Part shown: in pieces, positions 45,226 to 53,323 of the stretch | Layout of the letters: each line of letters begins with the position of its first letter | How positions within the stretch are numbered: the stretch's first letter is position 1 | DNA from: Butyrivibrio sp. YAB3001 | GTDB taxonomy: Bacteria > Bacillota > Clostridia > Lachnospirales > Lachnospiraceae | Direction of reading: 5' to 3' | NCBI RefSeq assembly: GCF_900112195.1 | Contig: NZ_FOKR01000004.1 | Span: 1 to 64,000 of the forward strand | Length of the DNA stretch: 64,000 nucleotides | Translations under genes and position numbers: made by a program | The notes under the pieces: model-generated | Databases searched by the model: none | What the model saw: only the letters and a program-made list of their open reading frames with translations | Told to the model about the DNA's origin: nothing

Positions 45226-46326
45226 TTAGTACTTATTTTTTATAACACTGCCTGATTCTAAATTATTCGTTACTGCGTATCCCACAGGCACAACAACATC
45301 ATCTCCAATAATCGCCCGATTTACTACCGCTACACCAGCAGGAATAATACAACTATCACCTATCACATCTGCCCCTGATGTGAAAACCCCCGGTGCAATC
45401 AGATTATGACTGCCTATGATATTATGATGCCCAATATTTGTCCCATAACTGATAGAATTATTATCTCCAATTCGTGTCAGCGTTCCGATATAACAGCCAC
45501 TTCCTATAATATTTCCAACACCAATCTGAACACCTCTGCGTATTTCCGCACTCTTGGAGATAGCATTTGTAAAACTCACTCCTCTTTTAGTGTAATCTTC
45601 AAATACTTGCCGCCTAAACTTCATCGAACTAAAGTTCGCACCTATAGAAATAATTACACTATCATAAAAATCCGAACCATATTTATCAGGGAAATCTTTT
45701 ATACCACAATCCAAAACAGTATACTTATAATTTCTTAATTGTTTTACATTGTCATCAACAAGACCAACAATTTCAATGTCAGGATAATCAAGAAGAATAT
45801 CAATTACAACTTCAGCCCCATATCCAGCGCCAATAATAACTACTCTCTCTCTTTTCAGCTCAAATACCGGCTTCTGCTTCTTCTCTGAAACCAGATTATG
45901 ATTCGCAGCATAGGTCTCAACATCCTTTTCTTTTACAACCCCACCACCTTTTTCGTCTGCTATTTGAGCTATACTAATTCCAAGTTCGGTCGCAAGCGCA
46001 ATCGCTTTCTTAGTTGCATTCACTTCCACGATGTTACCCGCCATGGACGCATTATTTCCTGATTTTTTATATGTAGCAAGTTCAGCTTCAGATTCAAATA
46101 TAATTGCTATTGTATCTCCGCTCTTTCTCTCATCAAAAGGTTTGCATAAAGGCAAAAAATAACCATCTCTTGGGGATACAACATCACTTGTTGCTTTTGT
46201 ATTTTCCGCTGACAGAACCACCTCACCTGTCCTTACAAATTCACCCTCTGCAAACAATATTTCAGTTACTTTTGCCTTATCATCATTAACATCAATAAGT
46301 GGCATCTTAATTTCAGTATAATTCAT
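45226..46326 (-). CDS. Lipoyl domain - E3-binding domain - NeuD/PglD-type sugar N-acyltransferase fusion
   Basis: This 366-residue protein replaces the E2 subunit of the adjacent 2-oxoacid dehydrogenase genes. Residues 1-80 are a lipoyl domain with the modification site ENTKATSDV (Lys44). Residues 103-141 match the peripheral E3-binding domain (ATKKAIALATELGIS, then VVKEKDVETY). From residue 160 a PglD/NeuD Rossmann region begins (VVIIGAGYGAEVVIDIL), followed by left-handed beta-helix hexapeptide repeats to the end. His300 in NIGHHNIIGS sits where the catalytic His of PglD lies. The normal E2 catalytic domain with HHxxxDG is absent. Known relatives of the C-terminal half acetylate nucleotide amino sugars from acetyl-CoA. 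I infer that here the acyl group comes from lipoyl-lysine. Confidence 0.88.
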   Translation of the reverse strand: MNYTEIKMPLIDVNDDKAKVTEILFAEGEFVRTGEVVLSAENTKATSDVVSPRDGYFLPLCKPFDERKSGDTIAIIFESEAELATYKKSGNNASMAGNIVEVNATKKAIALATELGISIAQIADEKGGGVVKEKDVETYAANHNLVSEKKQKPVFELKRERVVIIGAGYGAEVVIDILLDYPDIEIVGLVDDNVKQLRNYKYTVLDCGIKDFPDKYGSDFYDSVIISIGANFSSMKFRRQVFEDYTKRGVSFTNAISKSAEIRRGVQIGVGNIIGSGCYIGTLTRIGDNNSISYGTNIGHHNIIGSHNLIAPGVFTSGADVIGDSCIIPAGVAVVNRAIIGDDVVVPVGYAVTNNLESGSVIKNKY

Positions 46327-46336
46327 TTTTCTTTCC

Positions 46337-47230
46337 TCAGTCTAAAGTAATTTCTCGACAATTTGTTGCATTCAAAAAGGCGTCATCCACTTCTTTGGCA
46401 ATTCTTTCATTTATCATTTCTACTTCATTGCTATCAATCTTTTTTGCAAGCCATAATATCGGATCGGACTTCATATTATTTTCTTTTTCTTCATCAGACA
46501 TATATTCCATTGAATCCGATTTTGAGTGACCACACAACCTTGCTGTATGAACATCAATAAAACAGGGCTTTTCTTCATTTCTAACATATGAAAACCCCTT
46601 TATAATATCTTGTTCTAAAACATCCGGCAGAGTAGATGTAGTCTCAATATATCTTATATTCAAAGCTTCAACTCTAGCCTTAAAACTTCCAGCTGAATAC
46701 TCTTGTGTAGGTGTTGACATCGCATATCCATTGTTCTCACAAATGATAAGCAACGGCAATTCATAATTTGATGCAAGATTTAAGGATTCTTGAACGTATC
46801 CTTCATTAAAACCGCCATCTCCAGCAAATGCTATCACAATTCCGCTATCACAATTCTTCTTTTTGCCCATTGCAATCCCGCTTGCAACCGTAATCATCCC
46901 ACCTGTGATTCCATTTGTTATGTAATTACCTATTTTAATATGCTGGCTTCCACCTAATCCATTTACAAATCCATCTTGCTTTCCCATCATTTCACATGCA
47001 AGTGAATACATATCGTCAGTATATGCCAATACCTGCCCATGGCATCTATGCGTTCCTGTAATATAATCTGTATCACGATTGATCTGTTCCATTACAAACA
47101 CAGGAATGATTTCTTGTCCTATACATCCATGCGTTGTCCCTCGCATTTTTCCTAAAGAAAATTCATCTTCGATTCTCTTTTCAAAAAGGCGAATTTTCAT
47201 ACACTTTTCATATAGTCTTGAATAATTCAT
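46337..47230 (-). CDS. 2-Oxoacid dehydrogenase E1 alpha subunit (ThDP)
   Basis: This 297-residue subunit has the thiamine-diphosphate motif GDGGFNEGYVQESLNLASNY ending at the NN pair (GDG 137-139, Asn166-167). The conserved HRCHGQ (His61, His64) and GGSQHI segments fit PDH/acetoin-dehydrogenase E1 alpha. With E1 beta it would decarboxylate a 2-oxoacid and acylate a lipoyl group. It overlaps E1 beta by 4 nt (ATGA) and is followed 10 bp later by the lipoyl-acyltransferase fusion. The substrate (pyruvate, 2-oxobutyrate or a branched-chain oxoacid) cannot be read from sequence. Confidence 0.9.
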   Translation of the reverse strand: MNYSRLYEKCMKIRLFEKRIEDEFSLGKMRGTTHGCIGQEIIPVFVMEQINRDTDYITGTHRCHGQVLAYTDDMYSLACEMMGKQDGFVNGLGGSQHIKIGNYITNGITGGMITVASGIAMGKKKNCDSGIVIAFAGDGGFNEGYVQESLNLASNYELPLLIICENNGYAMSTPTQEYSAGSFKARVEALNIRYIETTSTLPDVLEQDIIKGFSYVRNEEKPCFIDVHTARLCGHSKSDSMEYMSDEEKENNMKSDPILWLAKKIDSNEVEMINERIAKEVDDAFLNATNCREITLD

Positions 47231-48198
47231 AAACCAATTCCAACCTTAATTGTGTTTACTAATTCTTCTAAGCCTGGAAGAATTTCTAATTCCGCACTTT
47301 GAGCTGCCGGTATAAAACTATCCCTTGCTCCTAATCTGAAAACTTTATTACCATATCTTTCTTGTATAGCAAAGCCAATCTCAGATCCCCATCCGAATGA
47401 AGAAACACCCTCTTCCAAAATACACACCGGACCAGAATCCACAGCGCTTACAATTGATTCCACATCAGAAATCAATGTTGGGATTATGATTTCGATATTA
47501 ATTTCATCTTCATACAGCAGTTTTTCCATTGCCTTTAGCGCCATTTCAGATAATCCCCCATATGTTATCAGGGCTAGTTCAGGTGCATCGTCAACAGGTT
47601 GTATCTTAATAATAGGAAATCCCTTTAAGGTGGTCATAACCTTCTTTATCCAAAAAGATCCCCTATCCATCAGCAATTCCCTTGGATAATCCAATTTATT
47701 TTCTACAAAAAGCGTAGGGACGCCGCTCTCTATTGAAGTCTGCAACACTTCTCCCGGAGAATACGCAATTGATGGCGCAACAACTTGAATTCCGGGAATA
47801 CCCATAAACATTTTCTCAAGTGATTGAGAATGCGTAGCACCATAGCCCCTATATGCCCCCGAAGGGCACCTTAGTACAAAATGGATATCCTGTTTATATA
47901 GTTCACTAAATTTAGCAGCATGGTTAACCATCTGATCTGCCGCTAAAGTGATAAAATCGCCAAACATAATCTCTACTGAAACGTAACAACCATAAAGAGC
48001 CATTCCCACGCCCAAACCAGTAAATCCCTGCTCGCACATGGGGGTACCTATAATATTTGCTGGATATTTGTCTGAAAGTCCCTTAGTAACTTTAAACGCA
48101 CCTCCATAAGGCTCTTGAATATCTTCGCCAATAAAATATGCATTATGCTCTTTGATAATTCTTTCGATATTTGCCCGTAAATCAGCTAGGTATTTCAC
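47227..48198 (-). CDS. 2-Oxoacid dehydrogenase E1 beta subunit
   Basis: This 323-residue subunit has FIGEDIQEPYGGAFKVTKGL, GTPMCEQGFTGLGVGMAL (Glu56 at the position of the ThDP-activating Glu), GIPGIQVVAPS and CILEEGVSSFG in the transketolase C-terminal domain. All belong to the E1 beta family. It overlaps E3 by 17 nt and E1 alpha by 4 nt, so the subunits are coupled. Gene order is E3 - E1 beta - E1 alpha - E2-like, unlike the common alpha-beta-E2-E3 order. Confidence 0.9.
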   Translation of the reverse strand: MKYLADLRANIERIIKEHNAYFIGEDIQEPYGGAFKVTKGLSDKYPANIIGTPMCEQGFTGLGVGMALYGCYVSVEIMFGDFITLAADQMVNHAAKFSELYKQDIHFVLRCPSGAYRGYGATHSQSLEKMFMGIPGIQVVAPSIAYSPGEVLQTSIESGVPTLFVENKLDYPRELLMDRGSFWIKKVMTTLKGFPIIKIQPVDDAPELALITYGGLSEMALKAMEKLLYEDEINIEIIIPTLISDVESIVSAVDSGPVCILEEGVSSFGWGSEIGFAIQERYGNKVFRLGARDSFIPAAQSAELEILPGLEELVNTIKVGIGL

Positions 48199-49615
48199 CT
48201 GTTCCCACCTCTTTCAGATATAGTATTGCAGCCTCCTTAAATGCTTCAGTAAGAGAAGGATGTGGAAAAATACTGTTTGAAATATCATTAGCTGTTTTTC
48301 TCATTTCAATCCATTCTTTGCACAGAGATATCATTTCAACAGCATGAGAACAGACTAATTCTGCCCCAACTAATTCACCAGAATGTTGATCAAATATCAG
48401 TTTTACATATCCATCATCCGAATTCTCTATAATTGCCATCCCATTGCCTTTTAGAGAATACTTTGCTGCGAAACACTTATCTGGATCAGTCTCTTTCACT
48501 CCAACTGAGGCAATTTCTGGATTCATATAAATGCAACTGGGAACCATACCAACCTTTCCATTATGTATTTTTCCTTCCCCCATAACAGAACTCATCACAT
48601 TCAACGCTGCCATTTCGCCTTGATATTCTGCTGTATAAGCAAGTTGAATTCCGCCACAAACATCACCAGCGGCATATACTTTGGGATTCGAGGTTTTTAG
48701 ATATTCATCTATTACTATCGCTCCATCCCTGACATTTACTGATAATCCCTGAATCAGCTGATTATCTAAATCAGGTTCCCTTCCTATTGACAGCAGAACT
48801 TTATCTGTAAGTATTTCCTCCGTATCTGACCTTATTGGGGAAGTTCGTTTTTGAATTCTGACAATAGTTTCATCATCCTCTTCCTCAATGCCAACTACTT
48901 CACAATCTGTGTATATCTTGACACCTTTTTTTCTCAATATTTTTGTAACTGTCTGAGATACTTCTACAGAAAAGCTTTTTTTCAGGATATGATCTTCCCT
49001 TTCAATAATGATCGTTGTAGCCCCAAAATCTGCAAGAAATGACGCAAATTCAACTCCTATTATTCCGCCTCCAACTATCACTATTGACTTAGGAATTAAA
49101 TTACTCTTTACAAACGCTTTATCTGTTGTAAATACGTTGGAATACTCATTTGCAAACACGCTTGGAACTACTGGTTTAGCTCCTGTCGCTATAAGTAAAA
49201 ATTGGTATTCTAGCCGTTTTTCCTCTCCACTATCATTCTTAACAACAACCATTTTATCGTCGGCCAATATTGCTTTTCCTTGATAGACATCAATGCTATT
49301 CTTTTTCAATGCTTGCATAAGTCCATCATGAAGCCCGCTTACACTGCAATTGATTTTTTCTTCAAATACATCCGCTAATTTTTCCCTCGTAAATAACCTT
49401 GTATCATTTTTGAAAAAACTATTTCCATTCTTGTATTCCATAATCAGTTGACGATAAGCTTTTGTTGGAATACATCCAACATTTAGGCAAGTCCCTCCTA
49501 TTTTCTTTGCTTCAATGACTGCTACACTTAACGCCTGACTTGCTTTTAATGCCGCGCTATATCCGGCGATTCCGCCTCCGATTATTATCAAATCATACTT
49601 TTCAATTTCACTCAT
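48182..49615 (-). CDS. lpdA: Dihydrolipoamide dehydrogenase (E3)
   Basis: This 477-residue flavoprotein reoxidises dihydrolipoyl groups with NAD. FAD site IIIGGGIAGYSAA, redox disulfide GGTCLNVGCIP (Cys43, Cys48), NAD site VGGGIIGVEFA, FAD-binding AAGDVCGG and the C-terminal HPSLTEAF (catalytic His) are all present. GAGGAG lies 10 nt before the ATG at 49615; the frame is also open to 49633. It overlaps the lipoate ligase stop by 8 nt. Unlike many E3s it has no fused lipoyl domain; the only lipoyl domain in the cluster is on the acyltransferase. Confidence 0.93.
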   Translation of the reverse strand: MSEIEKYDLIIIGGGIAGYSAALKASQALSVAVIEAKKIGGTCLNVGCIPTKAYRQLIMEYKNGNSFFKNDTRLFTREKLADVFEEKINCSVSGLHDGLMQALKKNSIDVYQGKAILADDKMVVVKNDSGEEKRLEYQFLLIATGAKPVVPSVFANEYSNVFTTDKAFVKSNLIPKSIVIVGGGIIGVEFASFLADFGATTIIIEREDHILKKSFSVEVSQTVTKILRKKGVKIYTDCEVVGIEEEDDETIVRIQKRTSPIRSDTEEILTDKVLLSIGREPDLDNQLIQGLSVNVRDGAIVIDEYLKTSNPKVYAAGDVCGGIQLAYTAEYQGEMAALNVMSSVMGEGKIHNGKVGMVPSCIYMNPEIASVGVKETDPDKCFAAKYSLKGNGMAIIENSDDGYVKLIFDQHSGELVGAELVCSHAVEMISLCKEWIEMRKTANDISNSIFPHPSLTEAFKEAAILYLKEVGTGEIPS

Positions 49616-50630
49616 GAATAGGCATCTCCTCACTAATCATTTTGCTAATATCCTTCAAAATGACCACTTCTTCATCCTGAATGCCGTAATATTCTTTTAT
49701 TTCTGTAAACACATTCCTAATTGACAACATGTTCAAAGGTCGATTCTTAAGTTGCATCTCTATCTTGTCAAAAACATCCGTGCACAATGAATCTGATAGT
49801 ATCTTCGCAGATTTAATAGTTTGACAATCAGATTCAATATTGAGATTACAGCTTCCCCATTCAAATCTCCTCTTCATACAGAACTTTGTTTCTATTTTTT
49901 TCTCATAAATCCACTCTGATGACTTATATTTTTGTACAAATCCTTTCAGTTCAACATTGTCCAGGTATTCTGGTTCAATTATCAAAACATCGATTTTTTC
50001 ATCTTCACTATGCGTTTTACTCAATAAATATGCCTTTTTGACAAGAGCCTTCTTAACCTCATCGACAGTTAAATTCCTGTTTATATCTGATAAATTGATT
50101 ACTCTTGATTTTACAGAAGAAATTCCCTTAGACTTGATTTTTTCTACATCAGGATTTAACACTGTTTCCATGCAATCAATATCTGTGTTCACCAACAAAC
50201 AACCATGTGTATATGAATACCCTTGTCCCATGTAATAGGCTAATCCAGAAACTTTTCTCCCTTTAATTTCTATATCATTTCTTCCATTAGCATAGGCATT
50301 AATACCCAAATAATTAAGCACATCAACTACATATTCAATAGTTATTTTCTTATAATCAATATTGTCTTTATAATAAACTGTATAATTAATATTACCTAAA
50401 TCATGATATACAGCCCCACCACCAGACATTCTACGGACTATATCTATGTTGTTTATTGCTGCATATCTGACATCACATTCGTAATAAGCATTCTGATTTC
50501 TTCCTATTACTACTGTTTTTCTGTTTTGCCATATAAATAGAAAAGGATCACTCCCTTCTTTTCCCAGCAAATATTCTTCCAATGCCAAATTACAGGCTGC
50601 ATCATGACATTCAGAAATGATTACTTCCAT
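49608..50630 (-). CDS. lplA: Lipoate-protein ligase A
   Basis: This 340-residue enzyme activates lipoate with ATP and attaches it to a lipoyl-domain lysine. The signature RRMSGGGAVYHDLGN (66-80), the catalytic-lysine segment GRNDIEIKGRKVSGLA (Lys126) and a C-terminal accessory domain are present, full length for the family. It is translationally coupled to E3. In this context its target should be Lys44 of the acyltransferase fusion, making the cluster self-sufficient if lipoate can be scavenged. Confidence 0.92.
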   Translation of the reverse strand: MEVIISECHDAACNLALEEYLLGKEGSDPFLFIWQNRKTVVIGRNQNAYYECDVRYAAINNIDIVRRMSGGGAVYHDLGNINYTVYYKDNIDYKKITIEYVVDVLNYLGINAYANGRNDIEIKGRKVSGLAYYMGQGYSYTHGCLLVNTDIDCMETVLNPDVEKIKSKGISSVKSRVINLSDINRNLTVDEVKKALVKKAYLLSKTHSEDEKIDVLIIEPEYLDNVELKGFVQKYKSSEWIYEKKIETKFCMKRRFEWGSCNLNIESDCQTIKSAKILSDSLCTDVFDKIEMQLKNRPLNMLSIRNVFTEIKEYYGIQDEEVVILKDISKMISEEMPIHE

Positions 50631-50684
50631 TGATTCCGCCTTTTCTTTTTCTTGTCTTTCTTTAATCTATCGCATCATCAATAA

Positions 50685-51635
50685 TCAGTAGAGCTGTCCT
50701 TTTATAATATCTAAAACCTCTATACTCCTAACTGCACTCTTACCACATGTAATCGGCGATGTTTTATTTTCTATACAATAACCGAAATGCTTTAGTTCTG
50801 CTCTTAATGGTTCAATATTTGGAACAAATACTTTAGTCATCATATTTTCTTTCTTGAACGCAGAACCATTCCCCAATGACTTTAAAACTGTACTTTTCAG
50901 AATGCTTATCTTCTTATCAAGCAAATCAACCTTTATAAAAGAATTCTTACAATGAATATCAATCCTTCTAAGCTTATCCTCCGTCGCGCGGCTACTTACG
51001 ATAGACGCCACTACACCGTTGTCAAATTTAAAAAGCGACTGAACATAATCCATATAATTGTGACTGTATACTCTTGTACCGGCCGATGACAGGCTCACTA
51101 TTTCATTGTTTGGAAGAATAGCATTCAACAAGATATCAACATCATGTATCATCAGATCATAAACAACATCTGTGTCTTTTATTCTGTTATCCTTTGATGA
51201 GCAGCGCTCAATGTTGACTGCAATTATTTCTTCTTTTTGGAGCACTTTCTCCATTTCAATAACAGCACTGTTAAAGCGCTCAACATGTCCAACCATAAGG
51301 ACTCTATCCAGGTTCTTATACGCCTCCACAATTTCATTGGCATCCTGAGTTGATAATGAAAGTGGTTTCTCAACTAAAAGATGTTTCCCAGCACTCGCAG
51401 CTTTAAGCGCTATCTGTTTGTGTAAAGAAGAAGGGGCAGCAATTATTACAGCGTCACACTTATCAATAAGTTCTTCTTCAGATGCTGTTGCAATATCTGA
51501 AACTTCTAACGACTTTACTCTACTTTCATCAGGATCGTATACAGCACATAATTCAAATCGGTCATGCATCTCCTTTGTTAAACGGATATGATTTTTGCCC
51601 ATGTTACCAGTGCCAACTATTCCAACCTTAACCAT
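50685..51635 (-). CDS. Gfo/Idh/MocA oxidoreductase, UDP-GlcNAc 3-dehydrogenase-like
   Basis: This 316-residue enzyme has the Rossmann motif GIVGTGNMGKNH, the EKP motif (89-91), VGHVERFNSAV (His117) and DLMIHDVDILL. The VGHVERFN pattern is typical of UDP-N-acetylglucosamine 3-dehydrogenases (GnnA-like, WbpB-related). It would oxidise C3 of UDP-GlcNAc, giving a ketone for the DegT aminotransferase and then an amine for acylation. It lies 54 bp upstream of lplA, the first gene of the acylation block. Confidence 0.8.
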   Translation of the reverse strand: MVKVGIVGTGNMGKNHIRLTKEMHDRFELCAVYDPDESRVKSLEVSDIATASEEELIDKCDAVIIAAPSSLHKQIALKAASAGKHLLVEKPLSLSTQDANEIVEAYKNLDRVLMVGHVERFNSAVIEMEKVLQKEEIIAVNIERCSSKDNRIKDTDVVYDLMIHDVDILLNAILPNNEIVSLSSAGTRVYSHNYMDYVQSLFKFDNGVVASIVSSRATEDKLRRIDIHCKNSFIKVDLLDKKISILKSTVLKSLGNGSAFKKENMMTKVFVPNIEPLRAELKHFGYCIENKTSPITCGKSAVRSIEVLDIIKGQLY

Positions 51636-51663
51636 GACAGTGATTCCTCTTGATTTCTTTTAT

Positions 51664-53307
51664 CTACAAATACTCCACGCTATCCAAAATCAGGTTTAGT
51701 ACTCTTAATGTGCTTTCATTCGAAAACGCTGTTTTGTTTATCATAGCCATATGCGAAACATTTATCCCATACCCTCTTATCATGTCTGTACATTCATATC
51801 CATCCCCAAGACAGCCAATGTAATACATGATATCCGGCTCAATTCCTAACTCATAGTCAAATAAAATTGAATTATTCGATTTATCATATAAGTTAACATA
51901 TTCAACATCGCTTATATCATTTCCATCATCCTTACAGTCATTTGCGTGATAATCATCATGTTTTCTAACAAAACTTAGATATACTTTATTATCTTCTGAA
52001 AGTTCCCTGGCTAATTCCACTGCTTCGTTTTTTTGATCAACATCACATAAAATATGTATAGTATGCTTATTCTTACCATCCAGTATCTGCATTCTATAAC
52101 TAAAGAAATATTTTTTTATTCTCTCAAATAATTCTTTACCTATATTGTCAATCACAACTATTTCAGCCAGCTTATATAGTGAATTCCAGCTAAAGGAACT
52201 CATATTTTTCTCAGTAATCTTATTCTCCCCATATAGAGATAAAAAGACTTCTATCAATCCTTTTCTTTTTGAATCCAATAAATCTGTTTTTCCAAATTTA
52301 TGTAAAGCAAGTGAAGATAATCCCTTATTTTTCTTATATTCAGTAAAGAATACATTATCCAAGCTATATCTATCTTCAAGGTCCTCCATCATCTCTGTAT
52401 TATCTGCATTATCAAGCCACATATTAATTGCAATCTGATCACATTCTCCCGCAATAGCAAATGCAGTAATCATAAAAAAAAGTTTATCTGCACAAAATGA
52501 TGTTTCACTATCATCTTGAACATATATCAATTCTCTAAAAAAACTCCGATAAAAATCATGTTTACTTACATTCTTAAAAAATTGATATTTTACTACATAA
52601 AATTCAGAAAAATTCATTAATACACTTTGGAGAGTTGGCCTTGAGATATTAGTAGCGTGCCTTCTATAATAAACTAGTGGCTCCTGAACTACGTATATTG
52701 GATATTTCATTACAGTTCTCAACCATAATCTGAAATCACCGATACCGATAAAATATTGATTATAGCCTCCAAGTTCAAAAAATATATCTTTTTTCATAAG
52801 AACTGAGCAGGCATTCATACAATTATCAGCAAGTACATATCTATGTAACCAGTCGTATCGTGACCTGTTCGCCTGATGTGAATAATTTGACACAAACCTG
52901 TATGATTCGGCTTCATTTTCCCCTTCAAAAATAAGCTCATCCCAGGAAAAACACGCTGCATATTCTTGCTGTTCCTTCATGACATCAATCTCTTTCTGAA
53001 GCCTGTCAATTTTCCACTTATCATCAGAAGCTGTCCCCGAAACATATTCACAATCGCTTTGTTTAATTTTTTCCAAAAGAAACCTTTGAGCGCCTACCAG
53101 TTTAGTATTCTTCTCGAAATTATAAAAGTGAATTTTTTCGTTTTGGTAAGAGGCCATTATACGTGCAGAATCATCTTCTGAACCATCATTAGCCATCCAT
53201 AACTCCCAATTGGTATATGTCTGATTTATTATCGATTCAATCGCTTCCGCTACATATTTCTCATGGTTGTAGCAACACATGTAAATTGCCACTTTGCCTT
53301 TTTGCAT
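51664..53307 (-). CDS. GT2 glycosyltransferase (first of a tandem pair)
   Basis: This 547-residue protein has an N-terminal GT2 domain (VAIYMCCYNHEKYVAEAIES, MANDGSEDDS, TASDDKW, and YYRRHATN) to about residue 230, a helical middle, and a C-terminal beta-rich domain (HILCDVDQKNE through GCLGDGYECTDMIRGYG). It is a tandem duplicate of the next gene, with near-identical openings and the same C-terminal domain. GT2 enzymes of this type extend glycans from nucleotide sugars at the cytoplasmic membrane face. The function of the C-terminal domain is unknown. Confidence 0.82.
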   Translation of the reverse strand: MQKGKVAIYMCCYNHEKYVAEAIESIINQTYTNWELWMANDGSEDDSARIMASYQNEKIHFYNFEKNTKLVGAQRFLLEKIKQSDCEYVSGTASDDKWKIDRLQKEIDVMKEQQEYAACFSWDELIFEGENEAESYRFVSNYSHQANRSRYDWLHRYVLADNCMNACSVLMKKDIFFELGGYNQYFIGIGDFRLWLRTVMKYPIYVVQEPLVYYRRHATNISRPTLQSVLMNFSEFYVVKYQFFKNVSKHDFYRSFFRELIYVQDDSETSFCADKLFFMITAFAIAGECDQIAINMWLDNADNTEMMEDLEDRYSLDNVFFTEYKKNKGLSSLALHKFGKTDLLDSKRKGLIEVFLSLYGENKITEKNMSSFSWNSLYKLAEIVVIDNIGKELFERIKKYFFSYRMQILDGKNKHTIHILCDVDQKNEAVELARELSEDNKVYLSFVRKHDDYHANDCKDDGNDISDVEYVNLYDKSNNSILFDYELGIEPDIMYYIGCLGDGYECTDMIRGYGINVSHMAMINKTAFSNESTLRVLNLILDSVEYL

Positions 53308-53323
53308 AGCTTTACCTCACACT

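Noticed and set aside
46337..49615. Housekeeping pyruvate or acetoin dehydrogenase operon
   Set aside because: E1 and E3 are typical, but there is no E2 CoA-acyltransferase core. The lipoyl and E3-binding domains are fused to a sugar acyltransferase, and the flanks are glycan genes.
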